DNA of 64,000 nucleotides. It comes from NIOZ-UU13 sp964653075 (lineage in GTDB: Bacteria > Planctomycetota > Phycisphaerae > Sedimentisphaerales > Anaerobacaceae). How positions within the stretch are numbered: the stretch's first letter is position 1; the number at the start of each line of letters is the position of its first letter. Where the stretch lies: the NCBI GenBank assembly GCA_964653075.1, contig CAZZAX010000003.1:40328-104327 (forward strand), given 5' to 3'. The position numbers and the translations under genes were made by a program. The notes beneath the pieces were generated by a model. That model was given only the letters and a program-made list of their open reading frames with translations. It searched no databases and had not been told where the DNA came from. Positions 8,757 to 17,851 of the stretch are shown here, piece by piece.

Positions 8757-10588
8757 TTGCTCAGGTCATCGGTGGGAAACTCGACTACACAGTTATGCTG
8801 TTCTATTTCGTTGCAGTGCTGGGTTTCGGACTCTATTTCGGACGATATACTACGAGTACTAAAGACTTCTTTTTCGGCGGCCAAAGGTTTTCTTGGTGGC
8901 TGATTTCTTTTTCATGTGTCGCTACAGTCGTCGGAAGCTATAGTTTCATAAAATACAGTACGGTCGGATTTAAATATGGCATTTGCAGCACACAGTCCTA
9001 TCTCAACGATTGGTTTTGGATGCCAATACTCGTGCTGGTCTGGATACCAATTATTTACTATATGAAAATTCAGTCAATCCCCGAGTATCTGGAAGCTCGT
9101 TTTGATAAAAAAACACGCATCGCCGCAACGTTTATTATACTGCTTTACATCATCGGATACATAGGTATCAACCTTATCACCTTGGGCAGGACACTGCACA
9201 CATTGCTGGGCTGGCAGGTTATGACCGGTGCGATAGTAACGGCGGTGGCTGTGGCCTTATATGTATATATAGGCGGACAAACGGCCGTTATTATGACCGA
9301 CCTTGTCCAGGGAATAATATTGCTCATTGCAGGCCTGGGATTGTTCGCCGCTGCTGTTTATCACTTCGGCGGCTTTGGTAATTTCTGGGCACTTCTTCCG
9401 CAGGAACATAAATTTGCCTTTTCCGATTTCAATGCGCCGCCCAATTTCAGTTTTATCGGTATTTATGTTCAGGATGGACTCGCTAACACCGGGGCACTTA
9501 TGCTCATGCACCAGGGTTTTATCATGAGATTTCTCTCACTCAAAAGCGTCAAAGATTCTCGTCGGATGGTGGTCTGCTGGATCCTCGTGCTCGCCCCCCT
9601 TGCTGCCATCGCCACCAGTTGCGGCGGATGGATTGCCAGGGCGATTGTTAACAATGGCGAGATGTCTATCGAAGCCTCGGATTCTTTTGTCAAGGCCGCT
9701 AATTTTCTTTGCTCCCCGGGTGTTTTCGGCTTTGTCCTCGCTGCCCTGACTGCGGCATTGATGAGTACCGCCGATACCCTTATAAATGCTGTAAGCGCAA
9801 TATTTGTAAATGACATCTGGAGACCGTACATTAAACCCGGCAGCAGCGACAAACACTATCTGAAGGTGGCGCGGATAACAAGTCTTTGTGCGGCCGGGCT
9901 GGGGCTGGCTCTTGTCCCTGTATTTATGAGAGACACCATTTATGGCGCGCACAGCATGTTTACCGCCGCCGTCACACCACCCGTTCTGACTGCCATCTTT
10001 TTGGGGATGATATGGAAACGTTACACCCCTGCGGCCGCTTTTGTGACCATCGTAGGAGGAGCCGTCCTAATAGGAATGTCTTTCATCTGGTCGGATTTGC
10101 TGGTCGGGCCTTTCGACTTCGGTATGGGACCGGACAGTTACAAGTTCATGCGGGCTTTGTTCGGCTTGTTGGCAGCAGGGACTCTGGGTGTTTCTGTAAC
10201 ATTATTTACCAAACCTGAACCCGAGGCAAAATTAAAAGGCCTCGTCGCCGGGACCCAAATTGACGCCATGCGTAAATTCAAAGGAGGCCGGCCTAACCTG
10301 CGGCCTGGTGCAAAAGTCCGGCTCCAAACCAAAATTGATCAAAGCCTCGCAGACAAAAACATAGTCATTGTCCCTCAATCAGCCCTGGATAAAATGGCCG
10401 CTGAACCGGGCGACCTGTTATATGCCAGCCATGTCCGCTGGTGGTATGGAGGCCTGCGTTCCGTCCACGTCAAAGCCGGCCCACCCGCCGATTCTGACCA
10501 ACATGAATTGATGCTAATCAGCCCCCAGGACGCCGCTACCGCACATTTTACTCAAGGCCAGCAAGTAGTAGTCGAAAAGATTATGTAA
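8753..10588 (+). CDS. sodium:solute symporter (SSS) family transporter with C-terminal extension
   Basis: A 611-residue integral membrane protein of the SSS family, which uses the sodium gradient to import sugars, amino acids or other solutes. Features include the early FFFGGQRFSWWLISFS segment, IPEYLEARFDKKTR in the loop before helix 5, and about 13 hydrophobic helices. After the last helix (about residue 500) there is a roughly 110-residue soluble tail (from GLVAGTQIDAMRKFKGGRPN) that is longer than in plain SSS carriers and may be regulatory. I start at the ATG overlapping the previous stop; a TTG at 8732 is less likely. The substrate is unknown; context suggests a glycerol-phosphate-related compound or a sugar. 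Confidence 0.88.
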   Translation: MIAQVIGGKLDYTVMLFYFVAVLGFGLYFGRYTTSTKDFFFGGQRFSWWLISFSCVATVVGSYSFIKYSTVGFKYGICSTQSYLNDWFWMPILVLVWIPIIYYMKIQSIPEYLEARFDKKTRIAATFIILLYIIGYIGINLITLGRTLHTLLGWQVMTGAIVTAVAVALYVYIGGQTAVIMTDLVQGIILLIAGLGLFAAAVYHFGGFGNFWALLPQEHKFAFSDFNAPPNFSFIGIYVQDGLANTGALMLMHQGFIMRFLSLKSVKDSRRMVVCWILVLAPLAAIATSCGGWIARAIVNNGEMSIEASDSFVKAANFLCSPGVFGFVLAALTAALMSTADTLINAVSAIFVNDIWRPYIKPGSSDKHYLKVARITSLCAAGLGLALVPVFMRDTIYGAHSMFTAAVTPPVLTAIFLGMIWKRYTPAAAFVTIVGGAVLIGMSFIWSDLLVGPFDFGMGPDSYKFMRALFGLLAAGTLGVSVTLFTKPEPEAKLKGLVAGTQIDAMRKFKGGRPNLRPGAKVRLQTKIDQSLADKNIVIVPQSALDKMAAEPGDLLYASHVRWWYGGLRSVHVKAGPPADSDQHELMLISPQDAATAHFTQGQQVVVEKIM

Positions 10589-10615
10589 GAACCGAAACCA
10601 GACAATACCAAAACA

Positions 10616-11932
10616 ATGAATCCCGAAGAGCTGCTCGATAAAAGCTTTAATTGTGATTGCGGACGCACCCACAAGGTCCCCGTCAGAAAACTAATCTATT
10701 CGGAAGATACTATGGAGCTTTTGCCCGGAGTGCTGGGTTCCTTTGTTGACGGGCGTCGTGTTGTTCTTATTGTCGATTCGCGGACCTTCGATATCGTCGG
10801 TCGCCATGCCCGGGAAATTCTCGATCAAACAGGTTGGTCCGTACACCAAATCATTGTCCCTGATTCCGGCCGTGGCAGTCCCGTTTGTAACGATACTACA
10901 CATGACTGGCTCAATAACAGGTTCCCCCCTGCCGACATAGCCCTTGCAGTCGGTTCCGGCGTCATAAACGACCTTACCAAATGGTCGTCCTTCGAACACG
11001 ATTTGCCCTATGCCGTTTTTGCAACCGCCGCAACAATGAACGGCTATACCGCTGCCAACGTTGCCCCCGCTATTAATGGTGTTAAAACCTTAATTACTGC
11101 CCGGCCGCCCCTGGCTGTATTTGCTGTACCTTCGATCATTATTAATGCCCCTTTCGAGCTTACCGCCGCAGGCCTGGGTGACGTTATTGCAAAACCTGTC
11201 AGCACCGCCGACTGGCTCTTTAACCATATCTTTTGCGATGAATACTTCTGCAGTTTCTGCAGCGAGATAATAAATTCCTTGGAGCAATATTATTTTAACC
11301 GGCCCGAGGACATCAAGACCTGTCGGCCTGCCGCCATAGAAGCCCTCTTCAACGCCCTCTTATACTCAGGTATCGCTATGACCATCATTGGTACCTCCGC
11401 CCCCGCCTCAGGAGGAGAACACCTTCTAAGCCATACTCTTGACATGATGTCCACCATTGACGGTATTGCCCATGACCTTCATGGCCGACAGGTAGGTATC
11501 GGCACCCTGTTTACCGCGGCCATCTACGAACACATTTTCCAGGTCGAATCTCCAAACTGCGGCTCTTTCCCTTCTGACATTGACAGTACTTTCTGGAGCC
11601 CCCTCACCGAAAATGTCCGCCAACAATACCGGCAGAAAAAACCTGCTCTCAAAATTATACGTGCAAAACTAACCGATGCCCAAACATGGCAGACTTTCAT
11701 CACCGCCGCCCATAAACAGGTTCGCCCCACAGAAGAAATCAAAAAATGCCTCAAAACCGCCGGCGCCGCACACACCTTCACGGACATCGGATGCACCCGC
11801 AAGCGTTTCTTGTCTGCCGTCCTCCACATGCACGAAATCCGAAAACGACCCACAGTAATCGACCTCGCCTGGCTCCTCGGCATCCTCCCCCATTCCGCAA
11901 ACGAAATCATAGATAAATGGCTTACAACCTGA
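10616..11932 (+). CDS. glycerol-1-phosphate dehydrogenase-like protein (AraM/EgsA family)
   Basis: A 438-residue iron-dependent-dehydrogenase-fold protein resembling the bacterial AraM/EgsA family of sn-glycerol-1-phosphate dehydrogenases, which reduce dihydroxyacetone phosphate to glycerol 1-phosphate. The NAD-binding segment is ALAVGSGVINDLTKW; ATAATMNGYTAANVAP, GLGDVIAKPVSTADW (Asp metal ligand) and SGGEHLLSHTLDMM (His ligand) fit the family, and HGRQVGIG supplies the third metal site. It is last in the operon with the phosphodiesterase and symporter. In bacteria this family makes the archaeal-type enantiomer for special glycolipids, or acts in sugar pathways. The exact substrate is not certain. 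The ribosome binding site is weak. Confidence 0.82.
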   Translation: MNPEELLDKSFNCDCGRTHKVPVRKLIYSEDTMELLPGVLGSFVDGRRVVLIVDSRTFDIVGRHAREILDQTGWSVHQIIVPDSGRGSPVCNDTTHDWLNNRFPPADIALAVGSGVINDLTKWSSFEHDLPYAVFATAATMNGYTAANVAPAINGVKTLITARPPLAVFAVPSIIINAPFELTAAGLGDVIAKPVSTADWLFNHIFCDEYFCSFCSEIINSLEQYYFNRPEDIKTCRPAAIEALFNALLYSGIAMTIIGTSAPASGGEHLLSHTLDMMSTIDGIAHDLHGRQVGIGTLFTAAIYEHIFQVESPNCGSFPSDIDSTFWSPLTENVRQQYRQKKPALKIIRAKLTDAQTWQTFITAAHKQVRPTEEIKKCLKTAGAAHTFTDIGCTRKRFLSAVLHMHEIRKRPTVIDLAWLLGILPHSANEIIDKWLTT

Positions 11933-12000
11933 TTTTTTTATACATAATATTAAAGGATTCATGTCATCGTTTTAGGTAAAAACCACTTTTTTATGGGTGG

Positions 12001-12025
12001 CACGCTCAAACTTTGTTTGGGCGTG
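12001..12025. other. strong hairpin in the 11933-12205 gap
   Basis: Arms CACGCTCAAAC (12001-12011) and GTTTGGGCGTG (12015-12025) form an 11-bp stem with one G-U pair and a 3-base loop. There is no T-run after it, so it is not a classical terminator. A TTGACA at 12116-12121 may belong to the promoter of the next gene, but no well-spaced -10 is clear. Confidence 0.5.
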
Positions 12026-12205
12026 GCCTTACAGGGATAGCTTTTCCCGCTTCGGTCATCCCCAAGCCCTTCTGTAATCCAAAATAAACGGTAGTTTTAC
12101 TAAATACAAACAAGCTTGACACACATCTAATATTAAAATATCTGGATTTTTATATTTCTAAGTAATCAATCTTTTTTGTTAGAATAACTTTTTTGGAGAC
12201 AGGAC

Positions 12206-13705
12206 ATGAAAACCAAAAATTCTATCACAACACCAACCATCATCTTATTAATAGTCGGCTCTCTTGCAATAAATGCTTTTACCTATGGGGCATACAAAAA
12301 TGATAAAATAATTGAGATGCCCGCAGAGACCCTCCGCGACAAAATTCGGGGCGGCCTGCTCGGACAGTTACTCGGCAATCTAAACGGCCTTGAACACGAG
12401 ATGAAATATATCAACTCCCCCGGCAACGTGGATAAATATACCCCCGCCCTTCCCGATGGTGCTCGAACGGACGACGACACAGACCTGGAGTGGGTCTATA
12501 TCGTCGCAATGCAGCACAATAATATCATCATGCTGCCGCCACACCTGATTACTCAATTATGGAAAGAGCGTATCAACAACCGTATATGGTGCTCCAATCA
12601 ATACGCCCGCCAGTTGATGGACATAGGTTTCCAGCCGCCCCTGACAGGCAGCATTGTCTTTAATCCCTGGGCCAACTTCAATATCTCCGGCCAGTTTATC
12701 TGCGAATCATTCGGCCTGCTTGCCCCCGGAATGCCCCGGACAGCGGCTAAAATCGGCCTGAATTACACCCGCGTAACTATCGACTCCGAACCCGCCCAGA
12801 CAACACAATTATTCACAACCATGATAGCTACGGCCTTTATAACCGACGATATTGACACTATCCTTCAGGCCGGCCTTAAAGCTATTGATAAAAACTGCGA
12901 TATTCGGCAAATTGTCACAGATGTCCGCAAATGGCATCGCTTATATCCCCAGGATTGGCGCACCACCCGTCAACTCATTAAAGAAAAATATAGCAAACAC
13001 AACGGCGCAATGAGAGATAGAAACGGATACGAGCTAAATACCGCCTCTACCATTGCTGCCTTACTCTATGGCCGGGGTGACTTCACACAAACCCTTATCA
13101 ACGCATTCAATTTCGGCTGGGACGCCGACAACAATGCCGCTACTTCCGGCACTATCATCGGAGTAATCAAAGGCTATCGCTGGATGATGCAGCAAAACTG
13201 GAAAATAGTTGACCGTTACCATAATACGACACGGGATAACATGCCGATGGACGAAACAATCACCAGCTTCGCCGATAGGATAATAGACCTGTCTGAGCGT
13301 GTAATTATCGAAAAAGGTGGACAAAGAAAAAACACCTCCGGCCAAATCGTCTATCATATACCCCTTGAAAAACCAAAAAACATCGCACCCCTGCCCAATC
13401 TCACAGACCAGATAACCCGCTTACAGAAAAATATGAAATCCATAATCAAAAACACAATCGTAAACGAAAACGACACCAGAAAACTTGCCTTTGCCGCCTA
13501 TTCAGCAATCTGCCTCGACCTTGCCCAAAGCATCAGCCAATACCACCCCGAACATTGGTCCAAAGCTCTCGAAGCTCTAAACAAATACCCCAAAGTCATC
13601 CAGGTCCTCTTCTTCCACAGCCCCTTCACCGAAGGCGACCACCTCCGAAAAAAAGCACTCGCCGCAGGCCTAAAACAACCAAAACAAAAAACCAAAATCT
13701 GGTAG
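12206..13705 (+). CDS. exported ADP-ribosylglycohydrolase-family protein
   Basis: A 499-residue protein with an N-terminal signal peptide or anchor (about residues 8-26) followed by an ADP-ribosylglycohydrolase-like domain: LRDKIRGGLLGQLLGNLNG at its start, the acidic DDDTDLEWVYI motif that contributes to the dinuclear magnesium site, and the late FGWDADNNAATSGTIIG motif with the remaining aspartates. Cytoplasmic relatives remove ADP-ribose from proteins, but exported planctomycete versions are widespread and probably act on other glycosides; the function is inferred only at family level. The last 120 residues are helical and basic. GGAG lies at normal distance before the start. It appears to be a single-gene unit. 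Confidence 0.85.
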   Translation: MKTKNSITTPTIILLIVGSLAINAFTYGAYKNDKIIEMPAETLRDKIRGGLLGQLLGNLNGLEHEMKYINSPGNVDKYTPALPDGARTDDDTDLEWVYIVAMQHNNIIMLPPHLITQLWKERINNRIWCSNQYARQLMDIGFQPPLTGSIVFNPWANFNISGQFICESFGLLAPGMPRTAAKIGLNYTRVTIDSEPAQTTQLFTTMIATAFITDDIDTILQAGLKAIDKNCDIRQIVTDVRKWHRLYPQDWRTTRQLIKEKYSKHNGAMRDRNGYELNTASTIAALLYGRGDFTQTLINAFNFGWDADNNAATSGTIIGVIKGYRWMMQQNWKIVDRYHNTTRDNMPMDETITSFADRIIDLSERVIIEKGGQRKNTSGQIVYHIPLEKPKNIAPLPNLTDQITRLQKNMKSIIKNTIVNENDTRKLAFAAYSAICLDLAQSISQYHPEHWSKALEALNKYPKVIQVLFFHSPFTEGDHLRKKALAAGLKQPKQKTKIW

Positions 13706-13810
13706 ATACGGTTTCAATCCTCTATACGCAATACACGATGTCTAAAATGTAGGGGCAACCCCGTGTGGTTGCCCTGCCTGTCCCGAATTTGTCAAGGGAC
13801 TCATGTTGGA

Positions 13811-13906
13811 AGGGCCTCCTTATCATACCGAGTACAACCAAATGTAACGAGTTGACACAAAAGTTTATCCTCGATGTGAGCTGACTTGCTTTTCTGTCGG
13901 GGGTCA
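13811..13906. repeat. 96-bp dispersed repeat, copy A
   Basis: This copy matches 14382-14477 over 96 bases with 8 mismatches and no gap by my count. It is followed by CCCTGAGCGGAGCG, a phrase seen in variant forms (CTGAGCGCAGCCGAAGGGTCT and similar) at about 14884 and 18500. The two copies flank the GIY-YIG gene. Confidence 0.85.
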
Positions 13907-13979
13907 CCCTGAGCGGAGCGAAGCGAAGCCGAAGGGTCTATTTAAAACATTGCTGCGAAGCAGCCGCCGATAAAAGATG

Positions 13980-14270
13980 TCACTCGTTGTACCAATCTTT
14001 ACTAAGATCATTCCATGTAGAATTTATCGACTCGATAAGTGCTACCTTTTTTTCACGTTTCCATGCCTTAATTTGTTTTTCCCTGTTAATGGCTGAAGAA
14101 GCATCCCTTATTGTTCCAACATACAGCAGTTTATCAATATTGTATTTATCCGTAAAGCCGGGCATTAAGTGGTTTTTGTGCTCATAAACTCTCTTCTTAA
14201 TATCACCGGTCATTCCCACATATAGCGTTCCGGACTTCCTGCCCATAATATAGACACAAAACGTTTTCAT
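13980..14270 (-). CDS. GIY-YIG nuclease-superfamily small protein
   Basis: A 96-residue single-domain GIY-YIG protein (UPF0213/YhbQ-like). The two signature strands are VYIMG and LYVGMT, the following basic helix has KKRVYEHK, and a glutamate in INREKQIKAW is the metal ligand. Stand-alone members have weak or undetermined nuclease activity. The gene stands alone among dispersed repeats, flanked on both sides by copies of a 96-bp repeat, a setting in which such genes are often multiplied in planctomycete-like genomes (inference). It is complete, with no frameshift. Confidence 0.85.
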   Translation of the reverse strand: MKTFCVYIMGRKSGTLYVGMTGDIKKRVYEHKNHLMPGFTDKYNIDKLLYVGTIRDASSAINREKQIKAWKREKKVALIESINSTWNDLSKDWYNE

Positions 14271-14381
14271 ATTAACATTGTAGCTGCATTGACTTGTTAA
14301 TAAAGGAAGAAAAAATAGTAGCGAGTCGAAAGAACTGTCATCCCGACCGAAGCGGAGGGATCTATTTAACTAAGTGCCCGA

Positions 14382-14477
14382 AGGGCCTCCTTATCATACC
14401 GAGTACAACCAAACTTAACGAGTAGAAACAAGAGTTTATCCCCGATGTGAGCTAACTTGCTTTCCTGTCGGGGGTCA
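14382..14477. repeat. 96-bp dispersed repeat, copy B
   Basis: Second copy of the repeat at 13811-13906, in the same orientation, about 570 bases further on. Confidence 0.85.
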
Positions 14478-15141
14478 TTCCGAGCGCAGCCGAGGAATCT
14501 GTTAATTAAAATGCCGACGTAGTCGGCCACAAACGTCTATTCGCTAAGCCTTATCTTGTTTCTGCCATTCCTGCTAAACCTGCCCTGCCTGCCCCGAGTT
14601 TATCGAAGGAAGCATGGTCGAAGAATCACCAATAATCAATCGAAAGGTTGGCAGCCTCAAGCCTGTACCCAAGGTACTTGTGCCTAAGGTGCGAAGCTTG
14701 GGAATCGCTCGATGCCACATTTCTACCTTCGGTTCGCACTAATTTATAATCACTCCGTGCCTGCGTGACAGTTCGATGCTCATGCTGGCCTTCGGCAGAA
14801 ATACTACATACTCCTTGGAGACGAAGGGCATTCTTATCATACTGAATGCAGCTGCAGGTAGCGAGTTGACACAACCGTCACCCTGAGCGCAGCCGAAGGG
14901 TCTATTTAAAACAGATGTCATTGCGAAGGAGCCGAAGGCGACTGCGGCAATCTTCGTTTTTCAACTCAAAACTCAAAACTCAACACTCAATTTATCCCAT
15001 AGGGAAACTGAATTGAGAAATCTGGCACACGATATGACATTTGTACACGTTAAAAGGCAAATTCATGCAGTTCTTGTAAAGTCTGCTTTTTCCTTAACCA
15101 GCAGGAAACTTCGTGTATTCGATTGAATTCTGTTGAACCGC
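14478..15141. other. repeat-rich gap without a credible gene
   Basis: No convincing coding region is seen. The stretch holds mosaic fragments of genome-wide phrases: CATTTCTACCTTCGGTTCG near 14717 (again near 18059), TCATGCTGGCCTTCGGCAGAAAT near 14776 (variants near 18155 and 18223), and short GAGCGCAGCCGAAGGGTCT phrases. They read as diverged copies of dispersed elements. Confidence 0.55.
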
Positions 15142-15202
15142 GTGTAACGCACGGGCTCAATCGCGACGCGCAGCGGCGTCGAATTGAAGCCCATTGTTCG
15201 GC
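15142..15202 (-). repeat. attC-like integron recombination site 1 (61 nt)
   Basis: Read on the minus strand the site begins GCCGAAC (R''-like), ends GTTACAC (R'-like), and its inner arms GGGCTTCAATTCGACGC and GCGTCGCGATTGAGCCC pair with an extra unpaired base in one arm, the asymmetry typical of attC. It starts six bases after the stop of the lipoprotein gene, the usual gene-then-attC cassette order. Confidence 0.75.
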
Positions 15203-15207
15203 CCTCA

Positions 15208-15606
15208 CTATTGAGGGAGAGTCGTACTTTGTTTGATTAAACAGACTTCCTTACACTTTTTGATAATTGAGACAGATGTATCAACTCTGTTTCCATCTTT
15301 TTCATGCTTTACCAAAACTGTGCACGAGATTCTTCCTGGAAGCCGGTTCGTATGCAACTCTTCCGTGGTTATTTCGGCTTGCTTTCCAACCATCGTCAGT
15401 ATCTGTGGCCTTGTAACTATGCTTTCTCCGTTGGGGTTGGTTTCAGTAATGGTGATGTCAACAGTATACTGCCGAGGCCTGCCATGTTCATCAGCCATTA
15501 GCATGGGCCGGACAACTGTGTCTACCTCATACTTAACTGGCTTGGCTTGACAGCTGGCTATTACGATAGTTACCAGGATAAGTAGTAGTACCTTGTGTGA
15601 ATACAT
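15208..15606 (-). CDS. small lipoprotein, cassette gene 1
   Basis: A 132-residue predicted lipoprotein: basic start, hydrophobic LLLILVTIVIASC with a lipobox cysteine, then a soluble domain of about 110 residues rich in beta-strand patterns (YTVDITITETNPNGE). I do not recognise a family. GGAGA at good distance before the ATG at 15606 decides the start; a longer in-frame reading to 15681 would run into the preceding attC-like site. Its stop lies directly before an attC-like site and its start directly after another, so it forms one integron-type cassette of about 485 bases on the minus strand. No own promoter is obvious. Confidence 0.65.
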   Translation of the reverse strand: MYSHKVLLLILVTIVIASCQAKPVKYEVDTVVRPMLMADEHGRPRQYTVDITITETNPNGESIVTRPQILTMVGKQAEITTEELHTNRLPGRISCTVLVKHEKDGNRVDTSVSIIKKCKEVCLIKQSTTLPQ

Positions 15607-15626
15607 ATATGTTTCTCCTTTGCGTT

Positions 15627-15688
15627 GACTAACACTGCGGGTCTGGGGCGGCGAAGTACGAGCCGTCCCTAGCACCCGCATGTTAGCG
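15627..15688 (-). repeat. attC-like integron recombination site 2 (62 nt)
   Basis: On the minus strand: outer CGCTAAC at one end, GTTAGTC at the other; inner arms GCGGGT/ACCCGC and GGGACGGC/GCCGCCCC form an imperfect stem around a short loop. It separates the TIR gene from the lipoprotein gene. Confidence 0.72.
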
Positions 15689-15714
15689 TATCATTAGTCA
15701 AAGTCCAGTTCTTC

Positions 15715-16548
15715 CTAGTCTAAGGCAGCGTCTGCCTCCTCGCCGGCTCCCACTCCATAGTGTTCGTAATAATCTTCGTCTTCCACTGCATGTAAATGAA
15801 ATACGACGCCATCGTATATCCCAATGTCGGAGAGCTTGTCTGAGTCGGAATACGCGAACTTTGCGCCTTCCCCCGATGCCAAAACTGCACGGAGCCGTCT
15901 TTGTTGTGAACGCGATAGCGCGCGCCATTCTGCGTGTGCCTTAACATCGACCAAGACCCATTTGAGTTTGAAGTTAACAAAACCTCCAGGATCAGCGTAT
16001 TCACTAATCCCGAGGCCAGATTGCCCTTTTTGCGATAGCCATCGGACGCTGACTATAGGCGACACCAAAAGATTGCATAGCCTTCCTGTATGAGCAGATT
16101 CAATAACAACTCTAAAAAGTTCCTTCGATGTTTTTGGAGACCTGACAAGTGTTGCAAGTTCTCGGGCAAGAAGCTGAGGACCTAGGTCGTATTCCCGATA
16201 CGCAATATTGCACAGTAACGGATACTGTTCGAGGACTTCGTCCTTCGAGTTGAGAATAAGCGGCAACACACGTTTGATACCCGAGTTGTTCTGAATTGCT
16301 AGCGCCGCGCCCAATTCGGACTCTGGCCAACAGCGTTTAATGAAATACCGTGACAGACATAGCAAAATGAAGCGCGATCCCCGAAGGCCGTCGTTAATAC
16401 GTAGCGCAATGTTGTCACCCCAGCCAATCTCCATACTGTCCAGCCAAAATGTAACTCCTTCTGCGGCCAATGCCTCAGCTAATGGTAGTATATACCTTTT
16501 CTTATCCAGCCCTGCATGGCAAATGAAAAGGTCTTGTAATGATTCCAT
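15715..16548 (-). CDS. TIR-domain protein, cassette gene 2
   Basis: A 277-residue protein whose first about 130 residues are a TIR domain: DLFICHAGLDKK (first strand), TFWLDSMEIGWGDN (BB-loop region), ILLCLSRYFIKRCWPESEL, where E78 is the expected catalytic glutamate of NAD-cleaving TIRs, and VLPLILN. Prokaryotic TIR domains hydrolyse NAD or make cyclic ADP-ribose signals and often act in phage defence. The remaining 150 residues are a domain I do not recognise, with a very acidic C-terminus. AGGAG before the ATG at 16548 fixes the start. It lies between two attC-like sites, so it is a mobile cassette, next to a RelA/SpoT-type cassette. Confidence 0.82.
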   Translation of the reverse strand: MESLQDLFICHAGLDKKRYILPLAEALAAEGVTFWLDSMEIGWGDNIALRINDGLRGSRFILLCLSRYFIKRCWPESELGAALAIQNNSGIKRVLPLILNSKDEVLEQYPLLCNIAYREYDLGPQLLARELATLVRSPKTSKELFRVVIESAHTGRLCNLLVSPIVSVRWLSQKGQSGLGISEYADPGGFVNFKLKWVLVDVKAHAEWRALSRSQQRRLRAVLASGEGAKFAYSDSDKLSDIGIYDGVVFHLHAVEDEDYYEHYGVGAGEEADAALD

Positions 16549-16563
16549 CGCAGACTCCTGGCT

Positions 16564-16584
16564 AACAATGTATATATGGTTTCC
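16564..16584 (-). repeat. 21-base boundary repeat, copy 1
   Basis: Matches 17852-17872 at 20 of 21 positions. On the minus strand both copies read GGAAACC, then an AT-rich stretch, then ACATTGTT, and each ends just before a cassette gene (GTTAGCC before the TIR gene, GTTGGGG before the synthetase gene). They look like cassette boundary sequences. Confidence 0.7.
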
Positions 16585-16665
16585 ATCTAAGACGCCGGAC
16601 CTCTCTGAGTGTCCGTATAACACTCCTTTACCCAAAGTCCATACTCATATGATATCATATTCATT

Positions 16666-16728
16666 CCCTAACGCACGTGGTCAGTCGCGACGCATTAGCG
16701 GCGTCTCATTGGAACCGCTTGTTGGGGT
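16666..16728 (-). repeat. attC-like integron recombination site 3 (63 nt)
   Basis: On the minus strand it begins ACCCCAAC, ends GCGTTAGGG, and has the central GACGCC...GCGTC stem typical of attC. It follows the stop of the RelA/SpoT-type gene by 25 bases. Confidence 0.78.
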
Positions 16729-16752
16729 TGAATACATCACGATTAAGCGAGA

Positions 16753-17835
16753 CTAACCGCCCGACCATATCTTATTCCCTATCTGCTGGATCAGGTCTGT
16801 ATAATCTTCTAACGTCCATGGAACATCCTTGGGATTGATCTGTTCTCCTCTATCCTTTGCCAAGAGTAGAACAGCTGCCCAATGATCAGAATCACCCGCC
16901 ATGTTTTTGTAATTGCTCTTTGCGAGCTCCGCGAAGACTTCAGCCGCTCGTTCCGAAGCCCTTTTTATAGCGTTAGAAAGTGCTCCGAGGTCCAAAAGGC
17001 CCAGGAGTTGCGCAATTGATACCAACTGGATATCACCTTCAACAACTAACTCATCGGTCCCCAGTCCAACCGCTGAAGCCGTTTGGGCAATTGAAGCAAC
17101 ATCCCGTGATGTACGAAGGTATTCCAGAACGGACAACCGATCAAGAGCAACGGTTGATTCACCGGCTGATACACGAGCCGATACACTTTCTCGCACTTTC
17201 TTTTCCTCTTTTTTCAATTCCACAAACTGTTCGTCAGCCAGCTCAAGAAGACCCGCTAGGCGTGTGAGTTTCCTGCGGAACTTGGCAGGTATTTCGTTCT
17301 CGCGTTTGTATTGAAGGCGGTGAGAAATAGCGGCCCATGCATGCTGGAGTACCGTCCGAATTTGTACCTCAGCCCGTAACTGAGCGAATCCTTCCCATTC
17401 TCGCAAAGAAGCACGGTCTGGGCCGAGAGCAATAATCTTGTGTACGGACAAATAGCCAAACTGGTCTGGCGCGAGAATCTTCCGCTTGTCTCCACTCTGA
17501 CTTGCATCGACGTCGAACTCTGTGTCAATCAACTGGGAAACAATGTCAGCATCGTCTGTAGTATAGAGGACCACCCTTACTCCTGCTAGGTCCGGTATAT
17601 CATTCAATGGATCTACATATTGTTTCCCCGGACGATTGAGTTTTTCATAAAAGCTCTCAACAGTCTTCGCACGACCCTCAATAGCGTGATAACGCACATT
17701 AGACAGCTGAAGTAGCTCTTCAAGTAGTAGTTCTAGCTTCTCCACGAACCTTACATAGGTCGGACGTAATGTGGTGAAAGCTTTTAGATGTTTATTTTGG
17801 TATTTCTGTCGATTGCTCTTGCGTTTCTTCGTCAT
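16753..17835 (-). CDS. RelA/SpoT-domain nucleotide synthetase, cassette gene 3
   Basis: A 360-residue protein with a stand-alone RelA/SpoT synthetase domain (about residues 30-200) and no HD hydrolase or TGS/ACT region. Visible motifs: IPDLAGVRVVLY with the catalytic-site aspartate, FGYLSVHKIIAL, and EVQIRTVLQHAWAAISHRLQY, which carries the nucleotide-binding Glu/Gln and the HAW signature. Housekeeping versions make (p)ppGpp; toxin-like versions such as CapRel pyrophosphorylate tRNA. The roughly 150-residue helical C-terminal part (heptad-rich KKEEKKVRESV) is not a known antitoxin to me. It lies in a cassette next to a TIR cassette, which favours a defence or toxin role; that part is inference. 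Confidence 0.82.
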   Translation of the reverse strand: MTKKRKSNRQKYQNKHLKAFTTLRPTYVRFVEKLELLLEELLQLSNVRYHAIEGRAKTVESFYEKLNRPGKQYVDPLNDIPDLAGVRVVLYTTDDADIVSQLIDTEFDVDASQSGDKRKILAPDQFGYLSVHKIIALGPDRASLREWEGFAQLRAEVQIRTVLQHAWAAISHRLQYKRENEIPAKFRRKLTRLAGLLELADEQFVELKKEEKKVRESVSARVSAGESTVALDRLSVLEYLRTSRDVASIAQTASAVGLGTDELVVEGDIQLVSIAQLLGLLDLGALSNAIKRASERAAEVFAELAKSNYKNMAGDSDHWAAVLLLAKDRGEQINPKDVPWTLEDYTDLIQQIGNKIWSGG

Positions 17836-17851
17836 ACGCTAAGGTTCCCCC

